NCBI GenBank assembly: GCA_016842085.1
Contig: JAEVEX010000054.1
Coordinates: 25,799-89,798, forward strand
Source of the DNA: Candidatus Thermoflexus tengchongensis
Lineage (GTDB): Bacteria > Chloroflexota > Anaerolineae > Thermoflexales > Thermoflexaceae
Length of the DNA stretch: 64,000 nucleotides
Direction of reading: 5' to 3'
The notes under the pieces were generated by a model, which made no database searches, had not been told where the DNA came from, and worked only from the letters and a program-made list of their open reading frames with translations. This document shows positions 47,586 through 57,756 of this stretch, one piece after another. Numbering within the stretch: the stretch's first letter is position 1; each line of letters opens with the position of its first letter. A program made the position numbers and the translations under genes.

Positions 47586-48155
47586 TCATACACCCTCAAA
47601 CAGCCGCTCCACATCCACCACCAGATGGGGGAGCAAACGACTGCGAAGCACCCCCGTCCCCCGCGCCCGGTCTACCGGGATCAGGCGCTCCCCTTCGCGC
47701 GCATAGAGCTCAACGGTTCGGGAATCCGGATCCACCACCCAGTATTCCTGCACACCGGCTGCCTCGTAATCCAGCCGTTTCTCCCACAGATCCATCCGTG
47801 CCGTGGAGGGCGAGAGGATCTCCACGATCAGATCCGGCGCTCCCTCGATGTGGGTCTCCCGCAGCCGGTCCTGATGCTCCTGCAGCACCACCATCAAATC
47901 CGGTTGATATACGGTATCTTCGAAAAGCTTCACGTCCAGCGGCGCATAGTAAACCTCCCCAAGCTCGCGCTGAAGCACGGCCTCTACCAGAAGCAGTTCA
48001 AAGCGCAGGGAGAGCAGCTGGTGGATGCGGGAAGGAGAAGGACTGGGCATCGGCACCCCCCGAACGAGGATCCAGTAGCCGGGCTGGCTCTCCGCCCATC
48101 GACGGAAATCCTCATAGCGGGCAAAGCGCACCTCGGGACGAATGGCCTCCATCAT
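47586..48155 (-). CDS. Uma2 family (DUF820) putative endonuclease
   Basis: VYQPDLMVVLQEH...GAPDLIVEILSPSTARMDLWEKRLDYEAAGVQEYWVVDPDSRTVELY. Confidence 0.92.
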   Translation of the reverse strand: MMEAIRPEVRFARYEDFRRWAESQPGYWILVRGVPMPSPSPSRIHQLLSLRFELLLVEAVLQRELGEVYYAPLDVKLFEDTVYQPDLMVVLQEHQDRLRETHIEGAPDLIVEILSPSTARMDLWEKRLDYEAAGVQEYWVVDPDSRTVELYAREGERLIPVDRARGTGVLRSRLLPHLVVDVERLFEGV

Positions 48156-48382
48156 CGGCCTCCTTCCTGGAGGGAGAAGAAGCGCGGAGGTCTGTAAGGC
48201 ACGAGCGCTCGCCTCCTTCCCTCACTTTACCTCAAAATCTGGATTTCGGGCGAATTCGCCGGCCTCTTCGGGGCTGAATCTCTCCCCGGGGCTCTGGGGA
48301 AATGGCGGCTTGCCATCCCGCAGGCTGGATTTATTTGCGACTTGCGGTATAATCTTGGGAAATCTTTCACGGAGCCAGGGGA

Positions 48383-49216
48383 ATGTGGGAGGGGCCGGCG
48401 CGCTGGGTTTCGTTCACCCATGTTTTTCTGGATTGTGATGGGACTCTGGTCCGGGTGGAGGGCATTGTGGAGCTGGCCCGGCTGCGGGGCCAGGAGGCGA
48501 TGGTGGCAGCCCTCACAGAGGCCGCGATGGCGGGCCGTCTGCCTCTGGAGGCGGTGTATGAGCAGCGCCTCGCCCTGATCCGCCCCACCCGGGCGGAGAT
48601 CCGCCGCCTGATCCAGATCTATCGGGAGAACCTCATCCCCGACGCCCCACAGGTCCTTCGGGCCCTCCATGCCTGTGGGATCGCGGTCCATCTCCTGAGC
48701 AGCGGGCTGGAGGAGGCGGTGCGAGGGCTGGGATTTCTTCTGGGGATCCCCCCGCAACGCGTCCATGCGGTTCGCGTCCGCTATGATCCCTTCGCCGGCG
48801 CCTGGTGGCAGGGGGAAGAGGGGCCGGCGGCCGGCGTGGAGCCCTCCCCGCTTCTCTATCAGGATGGCAAAGCTCGCCTCCTCTCGGGTTTTCGGGCTCC
48901 GGGCCGGCGCCTGATGCTGGTGGGCGACGGCGCGACCGATCTCCTCGCCCGCCCGATGGTTCATCTTTTCGTCGGATTCGGCGGGGTGTTTCACCGGCCT
49001 GCGATCGCGGAATCCGCGGACATCTACATCGCCTGCGATCGCCTCGCGCCCCTGCTCCCGCTGGCCCTCTCGCCGGAGCGGGCGCGCCCGCTGCGGGGCA
49101 CGCCGGCCGAGGCCGTGCTCCGAGAGGGGTTGCAGGCGTTCCGGGATGGCCGGGCGCGCTTTCGGGAACCCGAGCGCCACGAGCGGTTCCTGCGGGCATG
49201 GGAGAGCATATCCTGA
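48383..49216 (+). CDS. HAD-family phosphatase, phosphoserine phosphatase-like
   Basis: FLDCDGTLVRVEG...LLSSGLEEAVRGL...MLVGDGATDLLAR. Confidence 0.82.
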   Translation: MWEGPARWVSFTHVFLDCDGTLVRVEGIVELARLRGQEAMVAALTEAAMAGRLPLEAVYEQRLALIRPTRAEIRRLIQIYRENLIPDAPQVLRALHACGIAVHLLSSGLEEAVRGLGFLLGIPPQRVHAVRVRYDPFAGAWWQGEEGPAAGVEPSPLLYQDGKARLLSGFRAPGRRLMLVGDGATDLLARPMVHLFVGFGGVFHRPAIAESADIYIACDRLAPLLPLALSPERARPLRGTPAEAVLREGLQAFRDGRARFREPERHERFLRAWESIS

Positions 49217-49260
49217 GGCTGCTGGCCTTCCATAATTTAACCTTGTAGGAGGCCCATGCG

Positions 49261-50343
49261 ATGGAGCAGGCTCCTATGCTGTTCATCCCAGGCCCCACCT
49301 ACGTTCCGGAGGAGATCGCGCGGGCTCAGGCCCGGCCGATGATCGGCCACCGGAGCCGGGAGTTTACGGCGCTCTTCGAACGGATCCTCCCCCGCCTGCA
49401 GGCCATCTTCCGAACCCGCAGCCGCGTCTTCTTCATCGCCGCTTCAGGCACCGGCCTGTGGGAGGCCGCCGTGCGCAACCTGGTGCGCCGGAAGGTCCTC
49501 TGTCTGATCAACGGTGCCTTTGGGGAACGCTGGTATCAGGTGGCCCTGGCCAACGGGAAAGAGGCCGTCCCGGTCTCCATCGAGTGGGGAAGGGGGATCC
49601 GCCCCGAGCAGGTGGTGGCGGCGCTGGAGGATCACCCGGACGTCGAGGCCATCACCCTGGTGCACAACGAGACCTCTACCGGGGTGATGAATCCGCTCCG
49701 GGAGATCGCCGGGGCGGTGCGCCAGACTTTCCCTGAGGTGCTGATCCTGGTGGATGCGGTCTCCTCTCTGGGAGGGGCTCCTCTGGAGACGGATGCGTGG
49801 GGGCTGGACTTCGTGCTCACTTCTTCCCAGAAATGCCTGGCCCTGCCGCCCGGGCTGGCCTTCTGCGCCGTCTCCGAGCGGGCGATGGAGAAGGCGAAAG
49901 AGGTCCCCCAGCGGGGCTATTATTTCGACCTGCTCACCCTGGCCCGCTACGCCGATCGGGGGGAGACGCCGGCCACGCCGGCCATCTCCCTGCTCTATGC
50001 AGCCGATCTCCAGTTCGCGCGTATCCTGGAGGAAGGGCTGGAGGCCCGCTGGGAACGCCATCGCCGGATGGCGGAGCGCGTCCAGGCCTGGGCGATGGAA
50101 CGCTTCGGGCTCTTCGCCGAAGAGGGCTATCGCTCTTGGACGCTGACATGTGTGGCCAATACCCGGGGCATCGATGTGGGGGCATTGAATGAATTCCTGC
50201 GGGCCCGGGGGAAAGTGATCTCCTCGGGGTATGGCCCTTTGAAGGGAAAGACCTTTCGCATCGCCCATATGGGAGAGATCCAGCCTCACCATATCGAGGA
50301 GCTGCTAACGGACATCGAAGAGTGGCTGGCTGTCCACAAATGA
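49261..50343 (+). CDS. Class V aminotransferase (alanine-glyoxylate / serine-pyruvate type)
   Basis: LFIPGPTYVPEEIARAQARPMIGHRSREF...VDAVSSLGGAPLETDAWGLDFVLTSSQKCLALPPGLAF. Confidence 0.9.
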   Translation: MEQAPMLFIPGPTYVPEEIARAQARPMIGHRSREFTALFERILPRLQAIFRTRSRVFFIAASGTGLWEAAVRNLVRRKVLCLINGAFGERWYQVALANGKEAVPVSIEWGRGIRPEQVVAALEDHPDVEAITLVHNETSTGVMNPLREIAGAVRQTFPEVLILVDAVSSLGGAPLETDAWGLDFVLTSSQKCLALPPGLAFCAVSERAMEKAKEVPQRGYYFDLLTLARYADRGETPATPAISLLYAADLQFARILEEGLEARWERHRRMAERVQAWAMERFGLFAEEGYRSWTLTCVANTRGIDVGALNEFLRARGKVISSGYGPLKGKTFRIAHMGEIQPHHIEELLTDIEEWLAVHK

Positions 50344-50401
50344 GGCACGAAAATGGGGCAGGGGAAGCGATCCACATCGAAATCGGCCGGGAGGTTTGCC
50401 C

Positions 50402-52003
50402 ATGGCCTGGCGGATCGGGCTGACCGACCCTCTGGATGAAGAGGGGTTCGCTCTGCTGCGGGAGGATCCGGAGGTGGAGGTGGTGGAAGCCCGGCGTCCC
50501 TCGCCGGAACGGTTGCGGGAGCTGGTCCGGACGTGCGATGCCCTGATCGTGCGCAGCGGCGTGCGGCTGGATGCCGGGATCCTGGAGCAGGCGGAGCGGC
50601 TGCGGGTGATTGCCCGCGCCGGCATCGGGGTGGATAACATTGACCTGGAGGCCGCCACCCGGCGGGGGATCCTGGTGATGAACACCCCGGGGGCCAGCAC
50701 GATCGCGGTGGCCGAGCACACGTTCGCGCTGCTTCTGGCCCTCGTGCGGAAGATCCCGCCCGCTTGGCTTTCCTTACGCGAAGGGCGCTGGGAACGGGAG
50801 CGCTGGGTCGGCATCCAGCTTGCGGGCAAAACCCTGGGCCTGGTGGGCCTGGGGCGGATCGGGGCGGAGGTGGCCCGCCGGGCCCGGGCCTTCGAAATGC
50901 ACGTGATCGCCTTCGATCCTTACATCCCGGAGGAGCGGGCCGCCGCGCTGCAGATCGAGCTGGTCCCGGATCTGGAGGAGGTCTTCGCCCGGGCGGATGT
51001 GATCAGCCTCCACGTCCCCCTGACCCGTGAAACGCACCACCTGATCAACCGCCAGGCCTTTGAGAAAATGAAGCCGGGGGTTTATCTGGTGAACACCGCG
51101 CGGGGCGCTGTGGTGGACGAGGAGGCCCTCCTGGAGGCGCTGAACAGCGGCCGGGTGGCCGGGGCCGCTCTGGATACCTTCAGCGAGGAGCCGCCCCGCT
51201 CCCCCGTCCTGCAGGCGCTGATCGCCCATGAACGGGTGGTGGCGGTGCCCCATCTGGGCGGCAGCACCCGCGAGGCCCAGCGTCTGATCAGCCGTCAGAT
51301 CGTCCAGCAGGTGCTGGACGCGCTGCGCGGGCGGGATTACCGGAACGTGGTCAATCTGCCGTTCCCCGAGGGGGCCGATTATCGGGCTCTGGCGCCGTTC
51401 ATGCGCCTCGCCGAGGTGATCGGGCGCCTGCAGATGCAGCTGATCCGCGGGCGCATCCATCGGGCCGAGATCGATGTGCGGGGGGAGGAGCTCCGGGCGG
51501 CCCTCCGCCCCCTCGGGGTGGCGTTCCTGAAGGGGCTCCTCACGCCGATCCTGGGGGATGAGGTCACGTTCGTGAACGCGCCCCTTCTGGCCCGGGAGCG
51601 GGGGATCCAGATCGCGGAAGCGGCCCAGCCGATCCTGGGGGCCTATGCCCAGGCCATCGCATGTCGGGTTTTTTCCACCCGGGAAACCCGGCTGATCGTG
51701 GGCGCGCTGTTTGCGGGGGAACCCCGCATCGTCCAGGTGGATGACTTCCCGATGGAGGCGCTTCCCCGCGGGGCAGTGCTCTTCATGCGCAGCCGGGATG
51801 TGCCGGGCGTGATCGGCCGCGTGGGGACGTTGCTGGGGCAGCACGGGATCAACATCGCGGAATGGCGCCTGGGTCGGGATCGGCCGGGGGGCACGGCCCT
51901 TTCTTTCATCAATCTGGACACCCCCGCTCCTCCCGAGGTCCTCGAAGCGCTGCGGGCGATGCCGGAGATTGAAGATGTGCGCCAGGCGTTTCTGCCGGCG
52001 TAG
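50402..52003 (+). CDS. serA: D-3-phosphoglycerate dehydrogenase with C-terminal ACT domain
   Basis: IARAGIGVDNIDLEAATRRGILVMNTPGAST...GKTLGLVGLGRIGAEVARRA...ACT-like MRSRDVPGVIGRVGTLLGQHGINIAEWRLGR. Confidence 0.95.
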   Translation: MAWRIGLTDPLDEEGFALLREDPEVEVVEARRPSPERLRELVRTCDALIVRSGVRLDAGILEQAERLRVIARAGIGVDNIDLEAATRRGILVMNTPGASTIAVAEHTFALLLALVRKIPPAWLSLREGRWERERWVGIQLAGKTLGLVGLGRIGAEVARRARAFEMHVIAFDPYIPEERAAALQIELVPDLEEVFARADVISLHVPLTRETHHLINRQAFEKMKPGVYLVNTARGAVVDEEALLEALNSGRVAGAALDTFSEEPPRSPVLQALIAHERVVAVPHLGGSTREAQRLISRQIVQQVLDALRGRDYRNVVNLPFPEGADYRALAPFMRLAEVIGRLQMQLIRGRIHRAEIDVRGEELRAALRPLGVAFLKGLLTPILGDEVTFVNAPLLARERGIQIAEAAQPILGAYAQAIACRVFSTRETRLIVGALFAGEPRIVQVDDFPMEALPRGAVLFMRSRDVPGVIGRVGTLLGQHGINIAEWRLGRDRPGGTALSFINLDTPAPPEVLEALRAMPEIEDVRQAFLPA

Positions 52004-52067
52004 CGCCTGACCTGATCCTTTTCTCAGAGAAGTGAAGAAACCACTGCTTCGGAGAGCGGAGCCTGCG

Positions 52068-53426
52068 ATGGTGAAGCCGGAAGACCGCATCCTGATCACG
52101 GACCTTTATGAGCTGACCATGGCCCAGGCCTACTGGGCCCATGGCGTCACGGGTCAGGCCACGTTCAGCCTGTTCGTGCGCGATCTTCCCCCCGAGCGCG
52201 GATTCCTGGTGGCCGCCGGGCTGGAAGACGTGCTTCGCTTTCTGGAGGATTTCCGCTTCCCTCCGGAGGCCCTGGCCTACCTGGAATCCACCGGGATCTT
52301 CTCCCGACCCTTCCTGGATTACCTGGCGACCCTCCGCTTCACCGGGGAGGTGTGGGCGGTTCCGGAGGGGACACTGGTGTTTGCCAATGAGCCCATCCTG
52401 GAGATCACCGCGCCGATCATCCAGGCCCAGATCGCCGAGACCTATGTGATCAATCAGATTCACCTTCAGACGATGATCGCCACCAAGGCGGCCCGCTGCA
52501 TCGTCGCGGCGCGGGGGCGGGGCGTGGTGGATTTCGCCCTGCGCCGGACCCATGGGGTCGACGCCGGCCTGAAGGTGGCCCGCTGTTCTTATATGGTCGG
52601 ATTCCAGGCCACCAGCAATGTTCTCGCCGGCAAGCTCTATGGGATCCCGATCACCGGAACCATGGCCCACTCGTTCATCATGGCCTTCCCCAGCGAAGAG
52701 GAGGCCTTCCGGGCCTTCGCCGAAACCTTCCCCGAGCGCTCGATCTTCCTGATCGACACCTACGACACCCTGGAGGGGGCCCGGCGGGCGGCGCGGGTGG
52801 CGCTGGAGATGAAACGGAGGGGCCGGCGCCTGATCGGTGTCCGCCTGGACAGCGGGGATCTGCTCGCCCTGAGCCGCGAGGTGCGCCGGATCCTGGATGA
52901 GGCCGGGCTGCCGGAGGTTCGGATCCTGGCCAGCGGGGGCCTGGATGAATACCGCATCGATGAGCTGGTGCGGGCCGGGGCGCCCATCGATGCTTTCGGC
53001 GTGGGAACCCGGATGGGGGTTTCGGAGGACTGGCCGTGGCTGGATATGGCTTACAAGCTGGTCGCTTATGAGGATCGCCCAGCGTTGAAGCTCAGCCCCG
53101 GCAAGGCATCCCTCCCCGGCCCGAAGCAGGTCTTCCGGTTCTATGAGGAGAACGGTCAGATGCGGGAGGACGTCCTGGCCCTTCGGGAGGAGCAGGTGGA
53201 GGGAGGCGTTCCGCTGCTGGAGAGGGTGATGGAGGGAGGACGCTTGCTTCGGCCTCATCCCACCCTGGCGGAGATCCGCGAGCGGTTTCAGGAGGCATTC
53301 CGGCGGCTGCCCGAGCCGTATAAAGCGCTGCGGGATGCTCCCCGCTATCCGGTGCGCCTCAGCCGGGCCCTGGAGGCCCTGGCTAACACCCTGGCCGCCC
53401 GGAAAGGCGAACTGGGGGAAAGCTGA
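52068..53426 (+). CDS. pncB: Nicotinate phosphoribosyltransferase
   Basis: ITDLYELTMAQAYWAHGVTGQATFSLFVRDLPPERGFLVAAGLEDVLRFLEDFRF...GTMAHSFIMAF. Confidence 0.94.
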   Translation: MVKPEDRILITDLYELTMAQAYWAHGVTGQATFSLFVRDLPPERGFLVAAGLEDVLRFLEDFRFPPEALAYLESTGIFSRPFLDYLATLRFTGEVWAVPEGTLVFANEPILEITAPIIQAQIAETYVINQIHLQTMIATKAARCIVAARGRGVVDFALRRTHGVDAGLKVARCSYMVGFQATSNVLAGKLYGIPITGTMAHSFIMAFPSEEEAFRAFAETFPERSIFLIDTYDTLEGARRAARVALEMKRRGRRLIGVRLDSGDLLALSREVRRILDEAGLPEVRILASGGLDEYRIDELVRAGAPIDAFGVGTRMGVSEDWPWLDMAYKLVAYEDRPALKLSPGKASLPGPKQVFRFYEENGQMREDVLALREEQVEGGVPLLERVMEGGRLLRPHPTLAEIRERFQEAFRRLPEPYKALRDAPRYPVRLSRALEALANTLAARKGELGES

Positions 53427-53559
53427 GATGCGCGCCCTTCCCTCCATCTCGCTAAAATTTAAAGCAGGCACCCCATTGGTGGAGTTTGAAGATGCACCCA
53501 TGGTGGACCTGTAAAGCCTCCGTGGAAGCTGGTGAAGCCCCTCATCCGGTGGTGAACCC

Positions 53560-53856
53560 ATGAGGACCCTGGCAGAGATTCGTCGCATGCTGGCCGAACA
53601 CAAGGCCGAGCTGCGAGAGCGATTCGGCGTGGCACGGCTGGCCGTGTTCGGCTCCTATGCCCGTGGCGATGCCACGCCTTTGAGCGATGTGGACATTTTG
53701 GTGGCCTTCGAACGGCCCATTGGCTGGGAAATTGTAGATCTCCGCGATTATCTGGAAGCGTTGCTTGGGGTGCCGGTAGATCTGGTCACTGAAGCAGCGT
53801 TGCAACGTAAGCCCCGACTGTGGGAGAGCGTGCAAGAGGAGATTATCCATGTCTAA
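53560..53856 (+). CDS. MntA-like nucleotidyltransferase
   Basis: LAVFGSYARGDATPLSDVDILVAFERPIG; followed by HepT with 8-bp overlap. Confidence 0.9.
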   Translation: MRTLAEIRRMLAEHKAELRERFGVARLAVFGSYARGDATPLSDVDILVAFERPIGWEIVDLRDYLEALLGVPVDLVTEAALQRKPRLWESVQEEIIHV

Positions 53857-54214
53857 ACGGGATGTGCGCCTCTTTGTTGCAGACATGTTGGAGGGCATCG
53901 CCAGGATTGAGCGTTACACGGCCGGGCTAGATCTGGAAGGGTTTGCTGCAGATGAGCGTACAGTGGATGCTGTTGTGCGCAATCTCGAAATCATCGGCGA
54001 AGCAGCCCGTCAGATTCCCGAAGCCATCCGGGAACGCTACCCGGATATCCCCTGGCGGCGGGTGATAGGATTCCGGAATATCGTGGTGCACGAATACTTC
54101 GCTGTGGATGTGGGCATCATATGGACCATTGTTCGGGAAAATTTGCCTGCTCTGAAAACAAAGCTTCGACAAATGCTATCCAACCTGGAGAGGGAGGAGC
54201 GGCCAGGCGCATAA
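53849..54214 (+). CDS. HepT-like ribonuclease toxin (DUF86)
   Basis: VVRNLEIIGEAARQIPEAIRERYPDIPWRRVIGFRNIVVHEYFAVD (R-X4-H-x-Y). Confidence 0.92.
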   Translation: MSKRDVRLFVADMLEGIARIERYTAGLDLEGFAADERTVDAVVRNLEIIGEAARQIPEAIRERYPDIPWRRVIGFRNIVVHEYFAVDVGIIWTIVRENLPALKTKLRQMLSNLEREERPGA

Positions 54215-54222
54215 GCTTCTTC

Positions 54223-54711
54223 TCATCCCCATAGTCGTTTCCGCTCCCGCCATCGCTCGATATCCGCCCGGTGTTCGGCGTCATGCTCGAAAGTGTCGGC
54301 AGCGATGAGCTTCCAGAGCGGTTCGGGGACGCCTGGAAACCGGCCAGGGCGGGTGAGGTCCTCGTCGGAGAAGCGCTCCAGGCGCTTCAGCAGTTGCTGA
54401 TAGGTTCCGTGGAAATCGGCCATTACCCGCTCCAGAGGGCGATCCTTCTGTTCCCGGTAAAAACGCTCGTTCAGGGCATCCACCTCCTCTTCGGAGAGGG
54501 TCAGGTCTTTGGGGCGTCGCCCCTGTTCCAGCTGGAAAAGGGCGGTGATCAGACGGCCCTGCCACACCGCGATGTGGGCCAGGATGTCTTTGACCGTCCA
54601 CTCCCCGAACACCGGCTCCCGGGTCATCTCCTCCGGGGTGAGCCCCTCGAGGGCTTTCAGAAGGCGTTCCCGCTCTTCCCGGATTCGCTGGATCAGCGCG
54701 GCTTTGTTCAC
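54223..54711 (-). CDS. DinB/ClbS-DfsB-like protein
   Basis: GEWTVKDILAHIAVWQGRLITAL...DTFEHDAEHRADIERWR. Confidence 0.78.
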   Translation of the reverse strand: MNKAALIQRIREERERLLKALEGLTPEEMTREPVFGEWTVKDILAHIAVWQGRLITALFQLEQGRRPKDLTLSEEEVDALNERFYREQKDRPLERVMADFHGTYQQLLKRLERFSDEDLTRPGRFPGVPEPLWKLIAADTFEHDAEHRADIERWRERKRLWG

Positions 54712-54781
54712 GGAGGCTTCCCCTATATGGAACGATTCAGAGCGAACACGCCGGACCTTCTACTTGAGCGGCGATGAGAAG

Positions 54782-57334
54782 TCAGAGTGAAGGCCTCTCC
54801 TGCTGGTCTTCGGCGGGTAGATCCGATGGAAATCCGCGGCGTGTCGGATCCGCGGATGGGAGCCGCTGGAGCGGCCGGTCGGATTCGCCCTTCGAGGATC
54901 CCTCCTCGTTTTTCCGGGCCTCGGCCTCTTTCCGTTCCGGGCGCTCCTCGCGGCCGAAGCGCTGCAGCGTTTCGGCCATCTCCCGCAGCCGCTGATCCAC
55001 CCGCGCGTTGATCGTCCCCTCTGGATACTTGCCGTCGGGCCCTCGCTCCCCTGCGGGCACACCGGTCAGGATCTCGATGGCCTCATCCACGGTGCGGGCG
55101 GCCCAGATGTGGAACTTCCCCTCCCGGACGGCCTCCACCACCTCCTCCCGGAGCATCAGGTTGCGGACGTTGGCCTCCGGGATGATGACGCCCTGCTCGC
55201 CGGTGAGCCCTTTGACCTTGCACGTGTAATAAAAGCCCTCGATCTTCTCGTTCACCCCGCCGATGGCCTGGAGCTCCCCCTTCTGGTTGATGGATCCGGT
55301 GATGGCGATCCCCTGGCGGATGGGGACATCCGCCAGGGCCGAGAGCAGGGCGCAGAGCTCCGCGCAGGAGGCGCTATCTCCCTCCACGCCGGAGTAGGAC
55401 TGCTCGAAAACGAGGCGGGCGGAGAGGGTGAGGGGTTTATCCTGGGCGTATTTGGAGGCGAGGTAGCCGCTCAGGATCAGCACGCCCTTCGTGTGGATGG
55501 GGCCGCCCAGCCGGGCTTCCCGCTCGATGTCGATCACCCCTTCCCGGCCCAGGGCGATCGTGGCCGTGATCCGGTTCGGCCGTCCGAAGCGGTAGTCGCC
55601 GAGATCGAGGACGGAGAGGCCGTTGACCTGCCCGACCTTGGCTCCGTCCACATCGATCAGCAGGGTGCCCTCGGCGATCAGCTGCCGGATGCGTTCCTCG
55701 ATGAGGTTCGAGCGGTAGATTTTGGCCTCCAGGGCCTGCTGGACATGTTCGGCGGTCACCATAGGGGAGCCGGCCTTGCGGGCCCAGAAGTTGGCCTCCC
55801 GCACCAGATCCGCGATCTCGGCGAACCGGGTGGAGAGCCGGGTCTGGTCCTCCGCCAGCCGGCCCCCGTATTCGATCACCCGGGCCACCGCCCCGGCGTC
55901 CAGGTGACACAGCCCTTCCTTCCGGCACAGGGTGCCGATCAGGGCGATGTAATCCCGGATCCCGTTCTCGTCCCATGGCATCTCGATATCGAAATCCGCC
56001 TTCACTTTGAAGAGCTCGCTGAACTCCTCATCGTAGAGATAGAGCAGATGATAGAGCAGGGGGCTGCCGATGAGGATGATCTTGGCGTTCAGGGGGATGG
56101 GCTCCGGATCCAGGGTGCGGGTGGTGATCAGGCCCATCCGCTCCCCGGGCTCCTCGATCTCGATGGCCCGCTGGCGCAGGGCGCGCTTCAGGCCCTCCCA
56201 GACGAAGGGGTTGAGGAGCACGCCCTCCACCGGCATCACCAGATAGCCGCCGTTGGCCCGATGAAGGGCTCCGGCGCGGATCAGCGTGAAATCGGTGTGC
56301 AGCACCCCCAGCAGGCTCTCCTTCTCCAGGCGGCCGAAGACGTTGGGGAAGGTCGGGTTCCACTCGATAACGACCGGCGCGCCCTGCTGCTCGGCGTTAT
56401 CCACCAGGACGTTCACGGTGTATTTGCGCAGCGCCAGGTCCGCGAAGGCCGGCAGGGGGAGCGGGAGGGGGAGGGCCTGGCCTTCCTCCCGGCTCCGGAA
56501 CTGATCCACGTTTTCCACGATATCATCCCGGACCGCCTGGAGATAGGCGAGCACATCCGGGAGGTCCCGATATTTCTCGAAGAGATCGTCCATCAGCCCT
56601 TCCACGACGAAGAGGGCGACCTCGCGGTTCAGCTGGCGCAGCCGCTCCTGGGCCATCCGCTCCAGCTGACGGATCTCCTTGATGGCCTGTTTCACCTCCT
56701 CCTCAAAGGCCTCCCGACGCCGGCGGAGCAGTTCCTGCATGGCTGGGGGCAGGGCGGCGAACTGCTGGTCCGTGATCGGACGGCCGCCCAGGAGGGGGAT
56801 CACGGCGATCCCCATAGGGGTGACCTCCACCATCATCTCCTGGGCCTTCGCGCGCTGGTTCAGCCGCTGGAGGATCTCCTCGCGCTGCTGGTTGATTTCC
56901 TTGAGGATCGCTTCCCGGCGGGCGTTGTATTCATCGCTCTCGAACACCCGGGGGATCTCGCGGCGGATCCCCTCGATGAGCCGCTGCATATCGCGGCGCA
57001 GCTCGCGGCCTTTCCCGGGGGGCAGGCGGAGCGCGCGAGGGCGCGAGGGATCCTGGAAGTTATAGACATAGCACCAGTCGGGGGGTGTGGGCTGGGCTTT
57101 GGCCCGCGCCTCCAGGAACATCTGAACGCCGGTCATCCGGCCGACTCCCGGAGGGCCCGCCACGTAGATGTTGAAACCCTGGTCAGGGATGTCGAGGCCG
57201 AACTCCAGGGCGGCCACTGCCCGGGGCTGCCCGATCAGGCCAGTGAGGGGCGGAAGCTCCTCGGTGGAGCGCAGGGGGAGGACATGCGGATCCACCGTGC
57301 GACGCAGGGCCTCAGGTGGAAGAGAACGAGCCAT
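54782..57334 (-). CDS. Lon-related ATP-dependent protease (AAA_32/LonB-like)
   Basis: TGLIGQPRAVAALEFGLDIPDQGFNIYVAGPPGVGRMTGV; SYSGVEGDSASCAELCALLSALADVPIRQGIAITGSINQKGELQAIGGVNEKIEGF (Ser-Lys dyad). Confidence 0.92.
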   Translation of the reverse strand: MARSLPPEALRRTVDPHVLPLRSTEELPPLTGLIGQPRAVAALEFGLDIPDQGFNIYVAGPPGVGRMTGVQMFLEARAKAQPTPPDWCYVYNFQDPSRPRALRLPPGKGRELRRDMQRLIEGIRREIPRVFESDEYNARREAILKEINQQREEILQRLNQRAKAQEMMVEVTPMGIAVIPLLGGRPITDQQFAALPPAMQELLRRRREAFEEEVKQAIKEIRQLERMAQERLRQLNREVALFVVEGLMDDLFEKYRDLPDVLAYLQAVRDDIVENVDQFRSREEGQALPLPLPLPAFADLALRKYTVNVLVDNAEQQGAPVVIEWNPTFPNVFGRLEKESLLGVLHTDFTLIRAGALHRANGGYLVMPVEGVLLNPFVWEGLKRALRQRAIEIEEPGERMGLITTRTLDPEPIPLNAKIILIGSPLLYHLLYLYDEEFSELFKVKADFDIEMPWDENGIRDYIALIGTLCRKEGLCHLDAGAVARVIEYGGRLAEDQTRLSTRFAEIADLVREANFWARKAGSPMVTAEHVQQALEAKIYRSNLIEERIRQLIAEGTLLIDVDGAKVGQVNGLSVLDLGDYRFGRPNRITATIALGREGVIDIEREARLGGPIHTKGVLILSGYLASKYAQDKPLTLSARLVFEQSYSGVEGDSASCAELCALLSALADVPIRQGIAITGSINQKGELQAIGGVNEKIEGFYYTCKVKGLTGEQGVIIPEANVRNLMLREEVVEAVREGKFHIWAARTVDEAIEILTGVPAGERGPDGKYPEGTINARVDQRLREMAETLQRFGREERPERKEAEARKNEEGSSKGESDRPLQRLPSADPTRRGFPSDLPAEDQQERPSL

Positions 57335-57756
57335 CGATGGCCTCCTCCGCAGAAAGGTCTGGATGCCACCCGGTTCCCATCATGGCGTCTCGAAGGGAAG
57401 AGGGAGAGGACGCGGCCGTCCGCGCCCTCCCTGTTCTGTCGCCTGGAGTCTATCTTTAAAACATGCGGGCGGCAAGCTGGGGCGGCTGGGCCTTTCAACC
57501 GGCAGTGGATCCCTGTCTCCTGTCTTCTGGGGCCAGGGCAGCCCGAGGGTGTGGATCACGGATGGATGGACGCCAACCCACGCTCAGGTCCGCAGCGTCC
57601 GGCCGGCAGGAATCCATCTGGCGGCGGCACAGGGCTCCCCCCTCATGGAGTCGGTGTGGGAGGCGGGATGGGTGGAGAGGAGGAGTGGTAGGCGATGCGG
57701 ATGGAAGCCGCGGCCTCGACGGGGGTCGGGTTATCGGTTCCCATCCGCAGCTTCCC

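Noticed and set aside
55109-57691. 860-aa plus-strand ORF
   Set aside because: Antisense to the Lon-like protease; Gly/Asp/His-rich shadow translation typical of high-GC DNA.
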